In this document: piece by piece, positions 1 through 9,050 of the stretch | How the letters are laid out: every line of letters begins with the position of its first letter | How positions within the stretch are numbered: the first letter of the stretch is position 1 | DNA from: Schlegelella_A sp965246805 | GTDB lineage: Bacteria; Pseudomonadota; Gammaproteobacteria; Burkholderiales; Burkholderiaceae_C | DNA length: 64,000 bases | Reading direction: 5' to 3' | Assembly: GCA_965246805.1 (NCBI GenBank) | Contig: CBDFFO010000007.1 | Span: forward strand, 186,001 to 250,000 | The notes under the pieces: generated by a model | The model's input: only the letters and a program-made list of their open reading frames with translations | Databases searched by the model: none | Told to the model about the DNA's origin: nothing | Translations under genes and position numbers: made by a program

Positions 1-1
1 G

Positions 2-73
2 ACGCTGCGGGACGCGGGGTATGACAACCAGTATGTTGACGAGCTAACCGAATGGTTGATGCTTCACCTGTGA
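2..73 (+). CDS. 3' end of an unidentified gene (partial)
   Basis: A frame is open from the left edge for 23 codons and stops with TGA, ending in EWLMLHL. It lies 7 bases before the start of the methyltransferase gene on the same strand, so the two may be one transcription unit. Too little is present to name a family. Context of methyltransferase and glycosyltransferases suggests surface-polysaccharide or protein-modification work, but that is inference only. Confidence 0.45.
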   Translation, partial: TLRDAGYDNQYVDELTEWLMLHL

Positions 74-80
74 GACAACG

Positions 81-794
81 ATGATCTTGACCCGATTGCT
101 TGCAGGCGTGTTGAAACAGACGCCGGAACAAGGCGACGCGCCTGAGATTCCGGCACGGTTTGGTGTGCCCTCGGTGCTCAACGTCGGTGGCGGCTCGAAA
201 GCCATTCCGATTCCTTCTCACTACAACGAGTGGAATCACGTGCTGCTCGACGTTTCGAACCGCGGCAATGTCGATGTGGTCCTGGACGCTCGTTTGCTGG
301 AGACCTCTGACCAGAAGTACGACGCGATCTACTGCTCGCACAATCTTGAACATTATTTCCGCCATGACTGTGCGACGGTGCTGCGCGGCTTCAGACACGT
401 TTTGAAAAGCGATGGCTTTGCCGAGATCCGCGTGCCCGACGTCGCGTCGGTCTTCAATGCCGTGCAGACTCGCGACCTCGATATCGACGACGTCTTGTAC
501 ACCTCCGGCGGCGGCCCCATCACCGTACACGACGTGATCTACGGTTGGCGCAAGGAAATTGAACGCTCGGGCGAAGACTTCTACGCGCATAAGCGGGGCT
601 TCACCGAAAAAACGCTCTCGGCCGACCTGGTGAATGCGGGCTTCGAAGCCGTCTGGGTGGCGCGTGATGAAGAGCTTTTTGAACTTCGCGCGATGGCGTT
701 CATGTCGACCCCCAACGAATCGCTGCGGCAACACTTCGACCTCGGCCAGTGGACCAGTCAGATCAACCGCTCGATGACGGCTTCGGCCGGCTGA
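81..794 (+). CDS. SAM-dependent methyltransferase-like protein
   Basis: A 237-residue protein that looks like a small class I methyltransferase of the COG4627-like kind found in sugar and surface-polymer clusters. Near the N-terminus LNVGGGSKAIPIP resembles the glycine-rich SAM-binding loop. DAIYCSHNLEHY (about residues 80-91) matches the motif preceding a general acid/base in these enzymes, followed by VLRGFRHVLKSDGFAEIRVPD, typical of Methyltransf_11 folds. The ATG at 81 follows the preceding gene by 7 bases. Its 3' end overlaps the 3' end of the convergent TPR-GT41 gene by 32 bases. The substrate is unknown; a sugar or protein in the adjoining glycosylation locus is the obvious guess. Fold assignment is fairly sure, role is not. 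Confidence 0.75.
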   Translation: MILTRLLAGVLKQTPEQGDAPEIPARFGVPSVLNVGGGSKAIPIPSHYNEWNHVLLDVSNRGNVDVVLDARLLETSDQKYDAIYCSHNLEHYFRHDCATVLRGFRHVLKSDGFAEIRVPDVASVFNAVQTRDLDIDDVLYTSGGGPITVHDVIYGWRKEIERSGEDFYAHKRGFTEKTLSADLVNAGFEAVWVARDEELFELRAMAFMSTPNESLRQHFDLGQWTSQINRSMTASAG

Positions 795-2736
795 CCGCTT
801 CTGCACACCGCTCGCGCCAGAGGCTGCGCAGCGCGGCGTCGAGGTGGCCTGCGAAGCGGTCGGCATCGAAGAGTGGTGACGCAACCACCCGTCCGCGCAG
901 TCGCGATCGAAGGCCGGCCAGACCTTGTGGATCGCTCGCTTTCTGCACGGCCAGCTGAACGTAGGCGTCGGCGTCGTCGGCAATCCAGTCAGCGAGGCCC
1001 GCTTGAGTCAGCATCGCCGAGCCTTGCCGCGACAGAAAGCGCTCGCCGCGCAGCGTCAGCACCGGCACCCCCATCCACAGCGATTCGGCCGTGGTGGTGC
1101 CGCCCGGAAACGGGAACGGATCGAGCGCGAAGTCGACCTCGTGGTAACGGCGCAGGTATTCAGCACGAGGGGAATGGCCTTCCATGTACAAGCCCCCATG
1201 CGCGACGCCGTGCTGCTCAAATGCGGCCGCGATTCGACGCCGCTCGCTTTCCTCCGCCAGTTGCGGCGACTTCAGCAGCAAGCGACTTTGCGGCAGCGCC
1301 TGCATCACGCGTGACCACAAGGCGATCACGTCGGCGGTCACCTTGGTCAGGTTGTTGAAACACCCCAAGGTGATGAAGCCCTTTTCCAGCGCGGGCAAGG
1401 CATTGGGCTCGATCGCGTCGTCCGGCGCGGTAAAGCACAGCCTTGTTTCCGGAAGGCGACAGATCGATTCGGTGAACCAGGCTTCCTCGCACACCGGCAA
1501 CGACCAGGGGTCCGCCAGCAGGTGGCCGATTTCGGCGAGGCCGGTGGTCGCGAAATAGCCGAGCCACGAGACCGCCACCGGCGCCGGCTTCCAGGCGAAG
1601 ATGGGCAGGCGGTTGTGGGCGGTGTGGCCTGCCAGGTCGACCAACACATCGATTGCATCCGCGTGGATGCGCTGCGCCAGAAACGCATCGGCCATGCCGG
1701 CGACCGGCACCCATTGATGAACCGCGCTCGCGATGCGCTCGGCCACTTCGTCGGCGCAGGGATAGGTCACGAAAGCCGTCACATGCAGGCGACCCGGGGC
1801 GCGACGCGACAGCGCGTGGATCACGCTCTCGAAGAAGTACCCGACCGGATGCGCGCGCAAGTCGCCGGAGACGACGCCGACCCTCAGCATGCGGTCCGGG
1901 TCGTCATCGCCCAGCCAGGTGGTGAAGGGGCGAGCCCCTCGGCTGGCGATCCGACCAAACCGGCATGCGTCGGCAAGCAAGGCTTCCGGTGAACCGAGCG
2001 AGCGGTAATTGGCCAGAAACAGCAGCGCGCTGTGCGCCTCGAGGTTGTCCGGGCTCCGTCTCAAACCCTCTCGATAGCTGGCTTCGGCTGCAGCGAGATC
2101 ACCGAGATCCTTCAGGACGTGACCGAGACCGATATGCGCTTCGGCGCGCGTCGGCGCCAGCGCCAGAGATTGGCGATAGCTCCGAGCGGCGGCCTCGAAC
2201 CGTCCCGCGTTTCGCAGCGCGTTGCCGAGGTTGCCATGCACCTCGGCATAGTCGGGTCGCAGCCTCAGCGCGAGTCGATAGCTTTCGACAGCGGCGTCGA
2301 ACTGGCGCAACTCGTCGAGGGCGAAGCCAGCCGAGACATGCGCGTCGACGAACGAGGCGTCGAGCTGCTTTGCGCGGTCGAAAAACGGCAACGACATCTG
2401 CGGCCGCCCCATCTTCAGATGGAGATTGCCCAGGTTGAAATGCGCGCCGATGTGGGCGCCGTCGAGCGCCAACACCGCGTCGTAGGCGGCGATCGCACCG
2501 CTGTCGTCACCGAGTGCTGCCAGGGCATTGCCCCGGTTGAGGTGGGCGCGTGCGAGGGCCGGGTCTGCGCGAAGAGCCGCGTCGTAGCTGGCCAGGGCGA
2601 GCGTCCATTCGCCCTGCGCCTCCAGTGCGTGGCCTTCTTCGATGAGAGCATTCGCGCTCGCATGACCCGCCGGATCGCCGGGAGCGCCGCCACGACGACG
2701 ATCTCGGCCAAACCATTGCACCCACCAGGACGACAT
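763..2736 (-). CDS. TPR-GT41 glycosyltransferase 1 (O-GlcNAc transferase/SPINDLY-like)
   Basis: A 657-residue protein expected to transfer a sugar from a nucleotide sugar to protein side chains in the cytoplasm. Residues about 30-235 form roughly six 34-residue TPR units (pattern AHxNLGNAL..LG). The C-terminal half is the two-lobed GT41 catalytic region: SGDLRAHPVGYF with His296 at the position of the conserved OGT histidine, DLAGHTAHNRL (about 367-377), FNNLTKVTADVIALW with Lys465 matching the UDP-binding lysine, and DPFPFPGGTTTAESLWMG (about 539-556). All key residues are present, so it is probably active. ATG at 2736; no signal peptide. It ends inside the 3' end of the convergent methyltransferase gene. 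The PglL-type gene 40 bases upstream on the same strand may share its transcript. Target protein not shown by sequence; pilin is a reasonable guess. Confidence 0.88.
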   Translation of the reverse strand: MSSWWVQWFGRDRRRGGAPGDPAGHASANALIEEGHALEAQGEWTLALASYDAALRADPALARAHLNRGNALAALGDDSGAIAAYDAVLALDGAHIGAHFNLGNLHLKMGRPQMSLPFFDRAKQLDASFVDAHVSAGFALDELRQFDAAVESYRLALRLRPDYAEVHGNLGNALRNAGRFEAAARSYRQSLALAPTRAEAHIGLGHVLKDLGDLAAAEASYREGLRRSPDNLEAHSALLFLANYRSLGSPEALLADACRFGRIASRGARPFTTWLGDDDPDRMLRVGVVSGDLRAHPVGYFFESVIHALSRRAPGRLHVTAFVTYPCADEVAERIASAVHQWVPVAGMADAFLAQRIHADAIDVLVDLAGHTAHNRLPIFAWKPAPVAVSWLGYFATTGLAEIGHLLADPWSLPVCEEAWFTESICRLPETRLCFTAPDDAIEPNALPALEKGFITLGCFNNLTKVTADVIALWSRVMQALPQSRLLLKSPQLAEESERRRIAAAFEQHGVAHGGLYMEGHSPRAEYLRRYHEVDFALDPFPFPGGTTTAESLWMGVPVLTLRGERFLSRQGSAMLTQAGLADWIADDADAYVQLAVQKASDPQGLAGLRSRLRGRVVASPLFDADRFAGHLDAALRSLWRERCAEAVSRPKPSSSG

Positions 2737-2776
2737 CGTGGGTCAGCTCAAGGCGCGATCGCGGTGTTGCCCGACG

Positions 2777-4606
2777 TTACTTGAAGTCTTCATAGGTAAA
2801 CGAGCGCGTGGGCGCTATGCATTGGAACGGCAGCGGCTGCGCCGGTGACCTTGCGGGGGCGGCGCACGGCGCGAAGAACCGAGCGACCTCGGCGTTGCGA
2901 AACTCACGCGCGCGCTGCGCGACATAGCGGGCCCGCTCGACTTCGCCGATCTCGTTCAACGCTTGCGCCCACGCCACCATCAGACGCGCATCGAGCAGGA
3001 AATGCGGCGCGCGCCCAAAAGCGCTCATCGCGCTCGATGGATGGTCGGTGACGGTGGCTGCCGCATAGTCGGCATGGTGCGCGAAGAGCAGGCTCTGCTG
3101 CCCTCGTTGAATTCGAGTGTCGAGCGAATATCGGCCGTCAGCCGATGAAAAGATCGCAGCCATATTAAGATAATCGAAGAGCACCCAGACGCTCGCAACG
3201 GTTAGCACCATCGCGCAGAGCAGCAGGGGCCGCGTGCCATCGGCGGCGCGGTTTGCTGTCGAGGCGTGATCCAGCGCGCTGGGCCGCTCGACGCACAGAC
3301 CGAACGCGAACGCGGTGGGCAACAGGAAGTAGGCGTACCAAAGCGGGTACTCGAAGAGGCTGTGCAGCGCGATCATCGCCACCACCATGAACGCGGCGCG
3401 CTGCATCGGCGGCGTGCCGGGCGTGCGCAAGGCCGCATCGTCGGCGCCTTTACGGCCGTCTCGCAAGGCGTTGACGAGCGCCGAAACCAAAGCGAACAGG
3501 AGCAGGCCGCTCACCAGCAGCGCGGTCGGCAGCCCCAGCTCGACGGCGAAGTTCACGACGATGTCGTGCGTGTGGTCGAAGAACTCGTTCGGCCGATTCG
3601 GGAACGGTGTCAAGCTCCACGCGAAGTTGAATTCACCGAAGCCCACGCCGCGCCAGGGATGTGACTGGATCAACGACCACGCATTCGACCAGACCGAGAA
3701 CCGCGAGCTGGTCGACATATCGCCGGCGTGCGCGCGATCGGCGGCGCCGAAGCCGGCATGCCCGGCCGCGCTCCACCACGATTCGGCATGCCACATCAAC
3801 GCGAAGACGAAGGGCGTGAGCATCAAGGCGATCAGCGTGCGGGACGACATCCGTCGGTCGAGCAGACCCCAGAACGCGAGCACGAACGTTCCCGTCATGC
3901 CGGTTCGCGAGCCGGTCAGGAAGACAATGAACGTGAACAGCAGCAGGCCCGTGAGCGAAACGCTTTTGGGCAGCACGCGCGCTTCACCCAACCAGACGAT
4001 GGCGATCGACGACCAAAGCAACAGGCTGCTCAAGTGATTGCTCTGGCGCAGATTGCCGATTGCGCGTCCATTCATAGGGCCGGGCGCGACCCAATAGCCG
4101 ACAGACCATTGCGGCGCGAACACCTGGATCAATCCGATCGCCGCCGATGCGACACCGGCAATGGCCAATGCGATGCAGAACGCCTTGAAGGCCGTGTCGC
4201 CAAGACCCCCACGGACTGCGGCCGCACCGCACAGCACGACGAGAATCGCTGCCAGCACGGTGCCGGCGACCGACAGCGACAGCGCCCATGGCGTCGCAGC
4301 CCACAGTGGCGATGCCAAGGCGGCGACGCCAATAATTAACATGGCGGCGACCAGCGCGAGGCCAGCTCGTGATCGCGGCCAGAAGCGAGGCCTGAGCGAT
4401 AAGGCCAGCAACAACACGAGCAAACCCCATCCGAAGAATGCCGCGACCTGGTTGAAGAGAGTCGCCGATGGCGGCATGTTGTAGGCGATCAGCGTGGGAA
4501 CCGTGATGGCCAACAAGCTGGCTGCGATCCAGGCCGCAATGGCGCCGGGCGTCGGGGTGCCGACGATCGGGTCGACAGGCGCGACGCTGGCTTGAAGGAG
4601 GGACAT
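2777..4606 (-). CDS. PglL/TfpO-type O-oligosaccharyltransferase (O-antigen-ligase family), copy 1
   Basis: A 609-residue polytopic membrane protein of the Wzy/WaaL/PglL superfamily. The PglL_A-type signature is seen at residues 184-191 (GNLRQSNH), the periplasmic-loop catalytic histidine region at 345-348 (DHTHD context), and the PglL/Wzy_C_2 signature EYPLWYAYFLLP at 419-430. Such enzymes move a glycan from an undecaprenyl carrier to Ser/Thr of pilins in the periplasm. WaaL (LPS ligase) and Wzy (polymerase) are relatives, but the last signature favours protein O-oligosaccharyltransferase. The C-terminal ~150 residues are soluble. It is divergent from TPR-GT41 gene 2 with only 70 bases between starts. 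Proximity to pilin genes supports pilin glycosylation; an actual acceptor is inferred. Confidence 0.8.
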   Translation of the reverse strand: MSLLQASVAPVDPIVGTPTPGAIAAWIAASLLAITVPTLIAYNMPPSATLFNQVAAFFGWGLLVLLLALSLRPRFWPRSRAGLALVAAMLIIGVAALASPLWAATPWALSLSVAGTVLAAILVVLCGAAAVRGGLGDTAFKAFCIALAIAGVASAAIGLIQVFAPQWSVGYWVAPGPMNGRAIGNLRQSNHLSSLLLWSSIAIVWLGEARVLPKSVSLTGLLLFTFIVFLTGSRTGMTGTFVLAFWGLLDRRMSSRTLIALMLTPFVFALMWHAESWWSAAGHAGFGAADRAHAGDMSTSSRFSVWSNAWSLIQSHPWRGVGFGEFNFAWSLTPFPNRPNEFFDHTHDIVVNFAVELGLPTALLVSGLLLFALVSALVNALRDGRKGADDAALRTPGTPPMQRAAFMVVAMIALHSLFEYPLWYAYFLLPTAFAFGLCVERPSALDHASTANRAADGTRPLLLCAMVLTVASVWVLFDYLNMAAIFSSADGRYSLDTRIQRGQQSLLFAHHADYAAATVTDHPSSAMSAFGRAPHFLLDARLMVAWAQALNEIGEVERARYVAQRAREFRNAEVARFFAPCAAPARSPAQPLPFQCIAPTRSFTYEDFK

Positions 4607-4676
4607 GGCGACGGCGGGGCAGCGGTTTGATCGATGATGATACGTACCGCTACCTCACACACCGCCGCCACGACCG

Positions 4677-6674
4677 ATGCTGAACTCCCTGCTTCGAACC
4701 CTGATCGGTTGGCTGCGTCGCTCGCCCTCCACGCCAGCGGAAGCGAATCGGGGCAACGCCGCACAGAGGGCGACAGCGACAGCGACCGAAGCGCTGTCTC
4801 CGGTCGGTTTCGCCGAAAGCCAGCTGGCCTTGCGAGAAGGGCGCTTCGAAGCGGCGATCGACATTCTCGAGAGCATCGCCACCGTCGCACCTCATCATGT
4901 GCCGACGCTGATCCACCTGGGCTTCGCCTTGACCGAAACCTCGCGACACGCGGCGGCGATTGGGGTCCTGCGAGCCGCTCTCGCACGCGAAGCGCAATCC
5001 GCCGACGTGCATTACCTGCTCGGTAGCGCGCTCGCAGGCATCGGCGATTGGGGTGCAGCCGCTGCCCATTTCTCGCACGCGTTGGAATGGCGACCCGACT
5101 TCGTCTTCGCACGACGAGATCTCGCCAAGGCGTTGCACATGACGGGCCGGGACGCCGAAGCGCGTGGCGTGCTCGAGCGTGCACTCATCGAGCGACCGGA
5201 CGTGGCCGAGTTCCACTACTTTCTTGGCAACATCCTGCAGCTACAGCACGACCCGGACGCCGCGTTGCAAAGCTATCGATCCGCCCTTCGACTCGAGCCT
5301 GCCTACGCACCCATTCACAGCAACATGGCGCCGGCCTACCTCGCGATCGGCGAGTACACGCTCGCGGCCGCTGCGGCGCGCGCGGCTCTTGCAATCGACC
5401 CGCTGATGCACGCGGCGCGCAGCAACCTGCTGGTCGCGCTGTCGTCGAACCCCGAGATCTCGCCCGAGGCTTATCGGTCCGAGGCAGCGCTTTACGGCGA
5501 GATCGTCTCGGCCAGCGTCGTTTCCGACATCGCGACGCCGATGCTGAACCGCCGCGCCGAGCGACGGCAGCGGTTGAGGGTGGGCTTCGTGTCCTCAGAC
5601 CTGCGTTCGCATCCGGTTGGCTACTTTCTCGAAGGATTGTTGCTGGGCTGGGATCGCAGCGCGATGACCGCGATGGCGTACAGCAACCATCGCGGCGAAG
5701 ACGCCTTGACCGCGCGACTGAAGCCCCGATTCGACCTTTGGCGCGACATCTCGATGCTCAACGACGCGGCGGCCTGCGCGCAAATCCGTGCCGATGAGAT
5801 CGATGTCCTCATCGACCTGTCGGGTCACACTGCCGAGAACCGGTTGACGCTGTTCGCGCAACGCCCGGCGGCCCTGCAACTGAGCTGGCTCGGCTACTGG
5901 GCCAGCACCGGCCTGCCTGCCATCGATGCCGTGTTGACGGATCGCGTGTCGCTCCCCCTCGAAGAACAAGCGCAGTTTACCGAACGCGTGGCCTATCTGC
6001 CCGTCACACGACTTTGCTTCACACCGCCTTCGGCCGCCGACGCGACGTCGGTCGGAGAATTGACGGCGCCACCGGCCCTGGCCACTGGCCACATCACGTT
6101 CGGCTCGTTTCAACGGCTGACCAAGATCAACGACCGCACACTGGCGCGGTGGGCTGCCGTGTTGAATCTCGTGTCCGGTTCACGGCTGCGGTTGCAAGCG
6201 GCCCGTCTCCCGCTGGAGCCGGCGCGTTCAACACTGCTTTCTAAATTGCAGGCGCACGGCATCGATCCAGACCGGGTCGACCTCGCCGACGCCACTTCGC
6301 GCGCGCGCTATTTCGAGGCGCACGGCGCGGTTGACATCATCCTCGATACGTTTCCCCACGCGGGCGCCACCACCACGTGCGAAGCGCTCTGGATGGGCGT
6401 ACCCACCATGACATTGGCGGGCCGCTCGATGTTGTCGAGGCAGGGTGCGAGTCTGCTGGCAGCGGTCGGTTTGTCGGATTGGATTGCGCACGACGAGGCA
6501 ACATTCATCGAACAGTCGACTCGGCATGCCGGCGACTGGCCCACCCTCTCGCGCTTGCGGACCGAATTGAGGCCGCAACTGCTCGCGTCACCGCTCACCG
6601 ACGGCACGGGGTTCGCGCGTCACTTCCAGTCGGTGTTGGCGTCCTTATTAAATGAGCAGAAGCTCGCGTCGTGA
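4677..6674 (+). CDS. TPR-GT41 glycosyltransferase 2 (O-GlcNAc transferase/SPINDLY-like)
   Basis: A 665-residue protein with the same architecture as its two neighbours. TPR units run from about residue 43 to 255, followed by the GT41 catalytic region. Visible motifs are SSDLRSHPVGYF (His312), DLSGHTAENRL (about 380-390), FGSFQRLTKINDRTLARW (Lys483) and DTFPHAGATTTCEALWMG (about 557-574). These match the donor-binding and catalytic elements of O-GlcNAc transferases, so activity is expected. It is the only plus-strand GT41 gene of the three. It shares a 70-base divergent promoter region with the PglL-like gene on its left, and its stop codon abuts the stop codon of the second PglL-like gene on its right. 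It is cytoplasmic by appearance (no signal peptide). Sequence is clearly paralogous to, not a recent copy of, the other two. Confidence 0.88.
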   Translation: MLNSLLRTLIGWLRRSPSTPAEANRGNAAQRATATATEALSPVGFAESQLALREGRFEAAIDILESIATVAPHHVPTLIHLGFALTETSRHAAAIGVLRAALAREAQSADVHYLLGSALAGIGDWGAAAAHFSHALEWRPDFVFARRDLAKALHMTGRDAEARGVLERALIERPDVAEFHYFLGNILQLQHDPDAALQSYRSALRLEPAYAPIHSNMAPAYLAIGEYTLAAAAARAALAIDPLMHAARSNLLVALSSNPEISPEAYRSEAALYGEIVSASVVSDIATPMLNRRAERRQRLRVGFVSSDLRSHPVGYFLEGLLLGWDRSAMTAMAYSNHRGEDALTARLKPRFDLWRDISMLNDAAACAQIRADEIDVLIDLSGHTAENRLTLFAQRPAALQLSWLGYWASTGLPAIDAVLTDRVSLPLEEQAQFTERVAYLPVTRLCFTPPSAADATSVGELTAPPALATGHITFGSFQRLTKINDRTLARWAAVLNLVSGSRLRLQAARLPLEPARSTLLSKLQAHGIDPDRVDLADATSRARYFEAHGAVDIILDTFPHAGATTTCEALWMGVPTMTLAGRSMLSRQGASLLAAVGLSDWIAHDEATFIEQSTRHAGDWPTLSRLRTELRPQLLASPLTDGTGFARHFQSVLASLLNEQKLAS

Positions 6675-8405
6675 TCAATTCGAAGCGAGCGGCCAATCCA
6701 CGTTCTTGATCTCGACGTCGCGCGTGCCCAGCGCGGTCCACAGCGACTGCGCCGATTTGCAATTGTCGGCCGGGCCGGTTTTGCAAATCCGGCTTAACGC
6801 GGAATGAGCATCAGCAGGCCGGCCATTCAGCGCCAGCGCGGCGGCATAGCGAACGATGTTCGCATCTGAAGGGAACCGCCAGACGACGGCGCGCATTTCG
6901 TCCAATTGTTCAGGCGTCATGCCTCGGCGCTCGGGTTCAACGACGAAATTCCAGAAGTGGTTGAAATGGGTCAACACCCGCATCCGCGTGTAGTCGCGGT
7001 CGTTCCAGTTCCGGCCGATGTGCGCGTGCGCGAAGCTCGACCGTGACACGTCGGCCTCAAGATGAAAGTAGTCGACGACAGTCAGCGCGGTGGCAAGGCC
7101 CAGGACTACGACCGTCATGCCTGCGGTCCACCGCGGAACGCCGATCACGGCGCTAGGCATCGCGACACCTCCGATCGCGCCAATCATCACGCCCACCGGA
7201 ATGAGGAAGTAGGTGTAGTAGAGCGGGAACTCGACCATCGCATGGACGAACACCACCACGACGGAACCGAATGCGAGCAACGTCGGCGAATCGGGCACGC
7301 GAAGGAACGCGGCCCAGAACCACCAGCCGAGCGCGAGCAGGGCGAGCAATCCGATCGGCACGCCGTCCCACACCAACAGATCGAGAACGAGGTTGTGGCT
7401 GTGGGCGATCGACTCAAGGCTGGTCGGATGATCGGGCGCGACCAGGAACTGCGCCTGGCTGACCCCGTAGGAACCGTAGCCGAACAGGGGCTTGCGGCCG
7501 ATCGCGTCGACCATCGACGCCCAGTGGATCGGTCTTGCACCCTTGGCAGACAGCATCTCATTGGTTGGGCGTCCGACGGCCGCCAGGGGCGTCGCACTCT
7601 TGATCTGGCTCCAGAGGAGCACCATCACGACGAGGATGGCCGCCGCGCCAAGAGCGTGTCGCGTCTTGAGATGCCCGGTCAGCTTCGACGCGCATACCGA
7701 AAGCAACGCGACGGCCACCGCCACTTCGAGCAGGCCGACCCTCGATTGCGACATCGCGATTCCCAGACCGAACAGCGCGGTCAGCACGGTCGCCATCCAG
7801 ATCGGAACACGCCCGCGGTCGTAGAGCGTCGCGACGGACAGCATGCCCATGGTCAGCAGCGTCGCTACGTGATTGGGTTGGGTCAGATTCCCGAAAGGCC
7901 GCGTGCCTGCCGGAATGTTGACGACAGCCCACTCAAGATAGCCCCAGTCCTGCCACTGGTAGAGCTGCATGAACACGGACAGCAGACCGGCCAGCACGAT
8001 GATCCAGGCGTAGGGCTCCATGACCACGGCAATGCCCCATTTGAGCGCAGCCCGATACCCGACGATCTGAGCCAATGCAAATCCGGTGGCATAGAGCCAA
8101 ACGAGCCAGGCATCTCCGAAAAAAGGTGTCAGACCGAATGCGAATTGAATCAGCGCGACCAGCGCGAAGGCTGCCGTCGCCACCGCGAGCCAAGGCGATT
8201 TCGAGGGCAGATCGCGCGTGCGCCAGAGGATCCACGACCCGACGAGAAACGCACAAAGTGCCATGGCGAGTTCCGAATGGAACGACATCCACGGCAAGTT
8301 GTGATTGGGGCTGACCCACGTGAACAGCGCGAGCGCGCCCCCGAACAGAACGACGAGCAGGGGGACCGATTCGCTCGAACGGGTCGACTCCAGTCGAAAT
8401 GACAT
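6675..8405 (-). CDS. PglL/TfpO-type O-oligosaccharyltransferase, copy 2, next to pilin
   Basis: A 576-residue polytopic membrane protein. Signatures: RPFGNLTQPNHVA (GNLTQPNH at 172-179), HSHN at 335-338 in the large periplasmic loop, and EFPLYYTYFLIP at 392-403, the hallmark of PglL-type pilin O-oligosaccharyltransferases. It differs strongly from copy 1 outside these motifs. It starts 28 bases after the stop codon of the downstream pilin gene on the same strand, an arrangement like pilA-pilO(tfpO) in Pseudomonas, where the second gene glycosylates the first gene's product. Co-transcription from the pilin promoter is likely because no terminator hairpin is seen in the 28-base gap. The C-terminal soluble part has Cys residues (SRICKTGPADNCKS). 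Its job as pilin glycosyltransferase is inferred from motifs plus position. Confidence 0.85.
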   Translation of the reverse strand: MSFRLESTRSSESVPLLVVLFGGALALFTWVSPNHNLPWMSFHSELAMALCAFLVGSWILWRTRDLPSKSPWLAVATAAFALVALIQFAFGLTPFFGDAWLVWLYATGFALAQIVGYRAALKWGIAVVMEPYAWIIVLAGLLSVFMQLYQWQDWGYLEWAVVNIPAGTRPFGNLTQPNHVATLLTMGMLSVATLYDRGRVPIWMATVLTALFGLGIAMSQSRVGLLEVAVAVALLSVCASKLTGHLKTRHALGAAAILVVMVLLWSQIKSATPLAAVGRPTNEMLSAKGARPIHWASMVDAIGRKPLFGYGSYGVSQAQFLVAPDHPTSLESIAHSHNLVLDLLVWDGVPIGLLALLALGWWFWAAFLRVPDSPTLLAFGSVVVVFVHAMVEFPLYYTYFLIPVGVMIGAIGGVAMPSAVIGVPRWTAGMTVVVLGLATALTVVDYFHLEADVSRSSFAHAHIGRNWNDRDYTRMRVLTHFNHFWNFVVEPERRGMTPEQLDEMRAVVWRFPSDANIVRYAAALALNGRPADAHSALSRICKTGPADNCKSAQSLWTALGTRDVEIKNVDWPLASN

Positions 8406-8433
8406 GACGTCCCGGGTCTCGATCAGTTATGAC

Positions 8434-8862
8434 TTACTTGCAGCTCGCCGGCAAATACTTCGACGCGATCGTACCGCTGCAAACCCAGTCGACCTGGCCA
8501 GTTGCGGTGGCGTAAGTCCCGCTCAATCGGACGAAAGACCCAGTGAAGTTCGGGTCCCCGGTACCGGTCGCAGTGATGCTGCCCGCCGTGCCGCTGGTGC
8601 CCGCATAAGCAACGCTCGAAACATACTTCGAAGACTGCGCGCCGATGCTTACCGACGCGGTAGGGGGCATCACGCCGAACGTGGAGGCCGCTTCCGACAC
8701 ATTGGTCTTCGCCGACGAGGCGGCCAAAATCACTTCAGAGACCTTCGCACGGACCGTGTAGTCACGGTAGGCCGGCAGGGCAACCGCGGCAAGAATGCCG
8801 ATGATCGCAACGACGATCATCAATTCGATCAGGGTAAAACCCTGTTGGATACGCTTGTTCAT
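8434..8862 (-). CDS. pilA: Type IV pilin, tandem copy B
   Basis: A 142-residue type IVa major-pilin-like protein. It begins MNKRIQQGFTLIELMIVVA, with the prepilin peptidase site after Gly8, Glu5 of the mature form, and the hydrophobic N-terminal helix. It ends with a disulfide loop VCSGTIASKYLPASCK (two cysteines). The ATG at 8862 is chosen because of the leader motif and the AGGAGT ribosome-binding site 7 bases before it; a longer frame upstream is not coding. The first 106 or so codons are identical at DNA level to copy A; the last ~33 residues differ at six positions. Its own sigma-54-like promoter lies upstream, and a terminator isolates it from copy A. It is followed by the PglL-like gene. 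Ser/Thr-rich C-terminal half offers possible O-glycosylation sites. Confidence 0.95.
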   Translation of the reverse strand: MNKRIQQGFTLIELMIVVAIIGILAAVALPAYRDYTVRAKVSEVILAASSAKTNVSEAASTFGVMPPTASVSIGAQSSKYVSSVAYAGTSGTAGSITATGTGDPNFTGSFVRLSGTYATATGQVDWVCSGTIASKYLPASCK

Positions 8863-8875
8863 CAATAACTCCTGG
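8546..8875. repeat. 330-bp perfect direct repeat, copy 1 (pilin B)
   Basis: This stretch is identical base for base, by eye, to 9163..9492 (offset 617). It covers the ribosome-binding site and about 106 codons of the pilin gene. Synonymous positions are also identical, so the copies were duplicated recently or are kept alike by gene conversion. Identity stops abruptly inside the gene, at the codons preceding the C-terminal disulfide region. Confidence 0.93.
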
Positions 8876-8912
8876 ATGGGGGAAACGGGGCTGACCTCGC
8901 ACCCAAAAGGAG

Positions 8913-8930
8913 TGCAGGCTCCATGCCCAA
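8913..8930 (-). promoter_or_regulatory. Sigma-54-like (-24/-12) promoter of pilin B
   Basis: On the minus strand the sequence is TTGGGCATGGAGCCTGCA: a GG followed by exactly ten bases and GC, the invariant spacing of RpoN promoters (consensus TGGCAC-N5-TTGCA). The -24 element is less perfect than at pilin A. Predicted transcription start is about 40 bases before the ATG. RpoN/PilR control of pilA is established in other bacteria; here it is inferred. Confidence 0.65.
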
Positions 8931-9010
8931 TTCGTGACTGACATGGCGACAAATACACGCTTACGCCGAGCTGACGAACTGAGCGAGTGAGGCCATCGAC
9001 CAGACAAAAG

Positions 9011-9036
9011 AAAAGGGCTTCCGAAGAAGCCCTTTT
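9011..9036 (-). terminator. Rho-independent terminator after pilin A
   Basis: An 11-bp perfect stem (AAAAGGGCTTC with its complement) closes a loop that reads TTCG on the minus strand, i.e. a very stable cUUCGg tetraloop, followed by CTTTTG. It lies 15 bases beyond the stop codon of pilin A and separates the two pilin genes into different transcripts. Run of T is partly built into the stem. Confidence 0.88.
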
Positions 9037-9050
9037 CCGAAGATCGAAGA

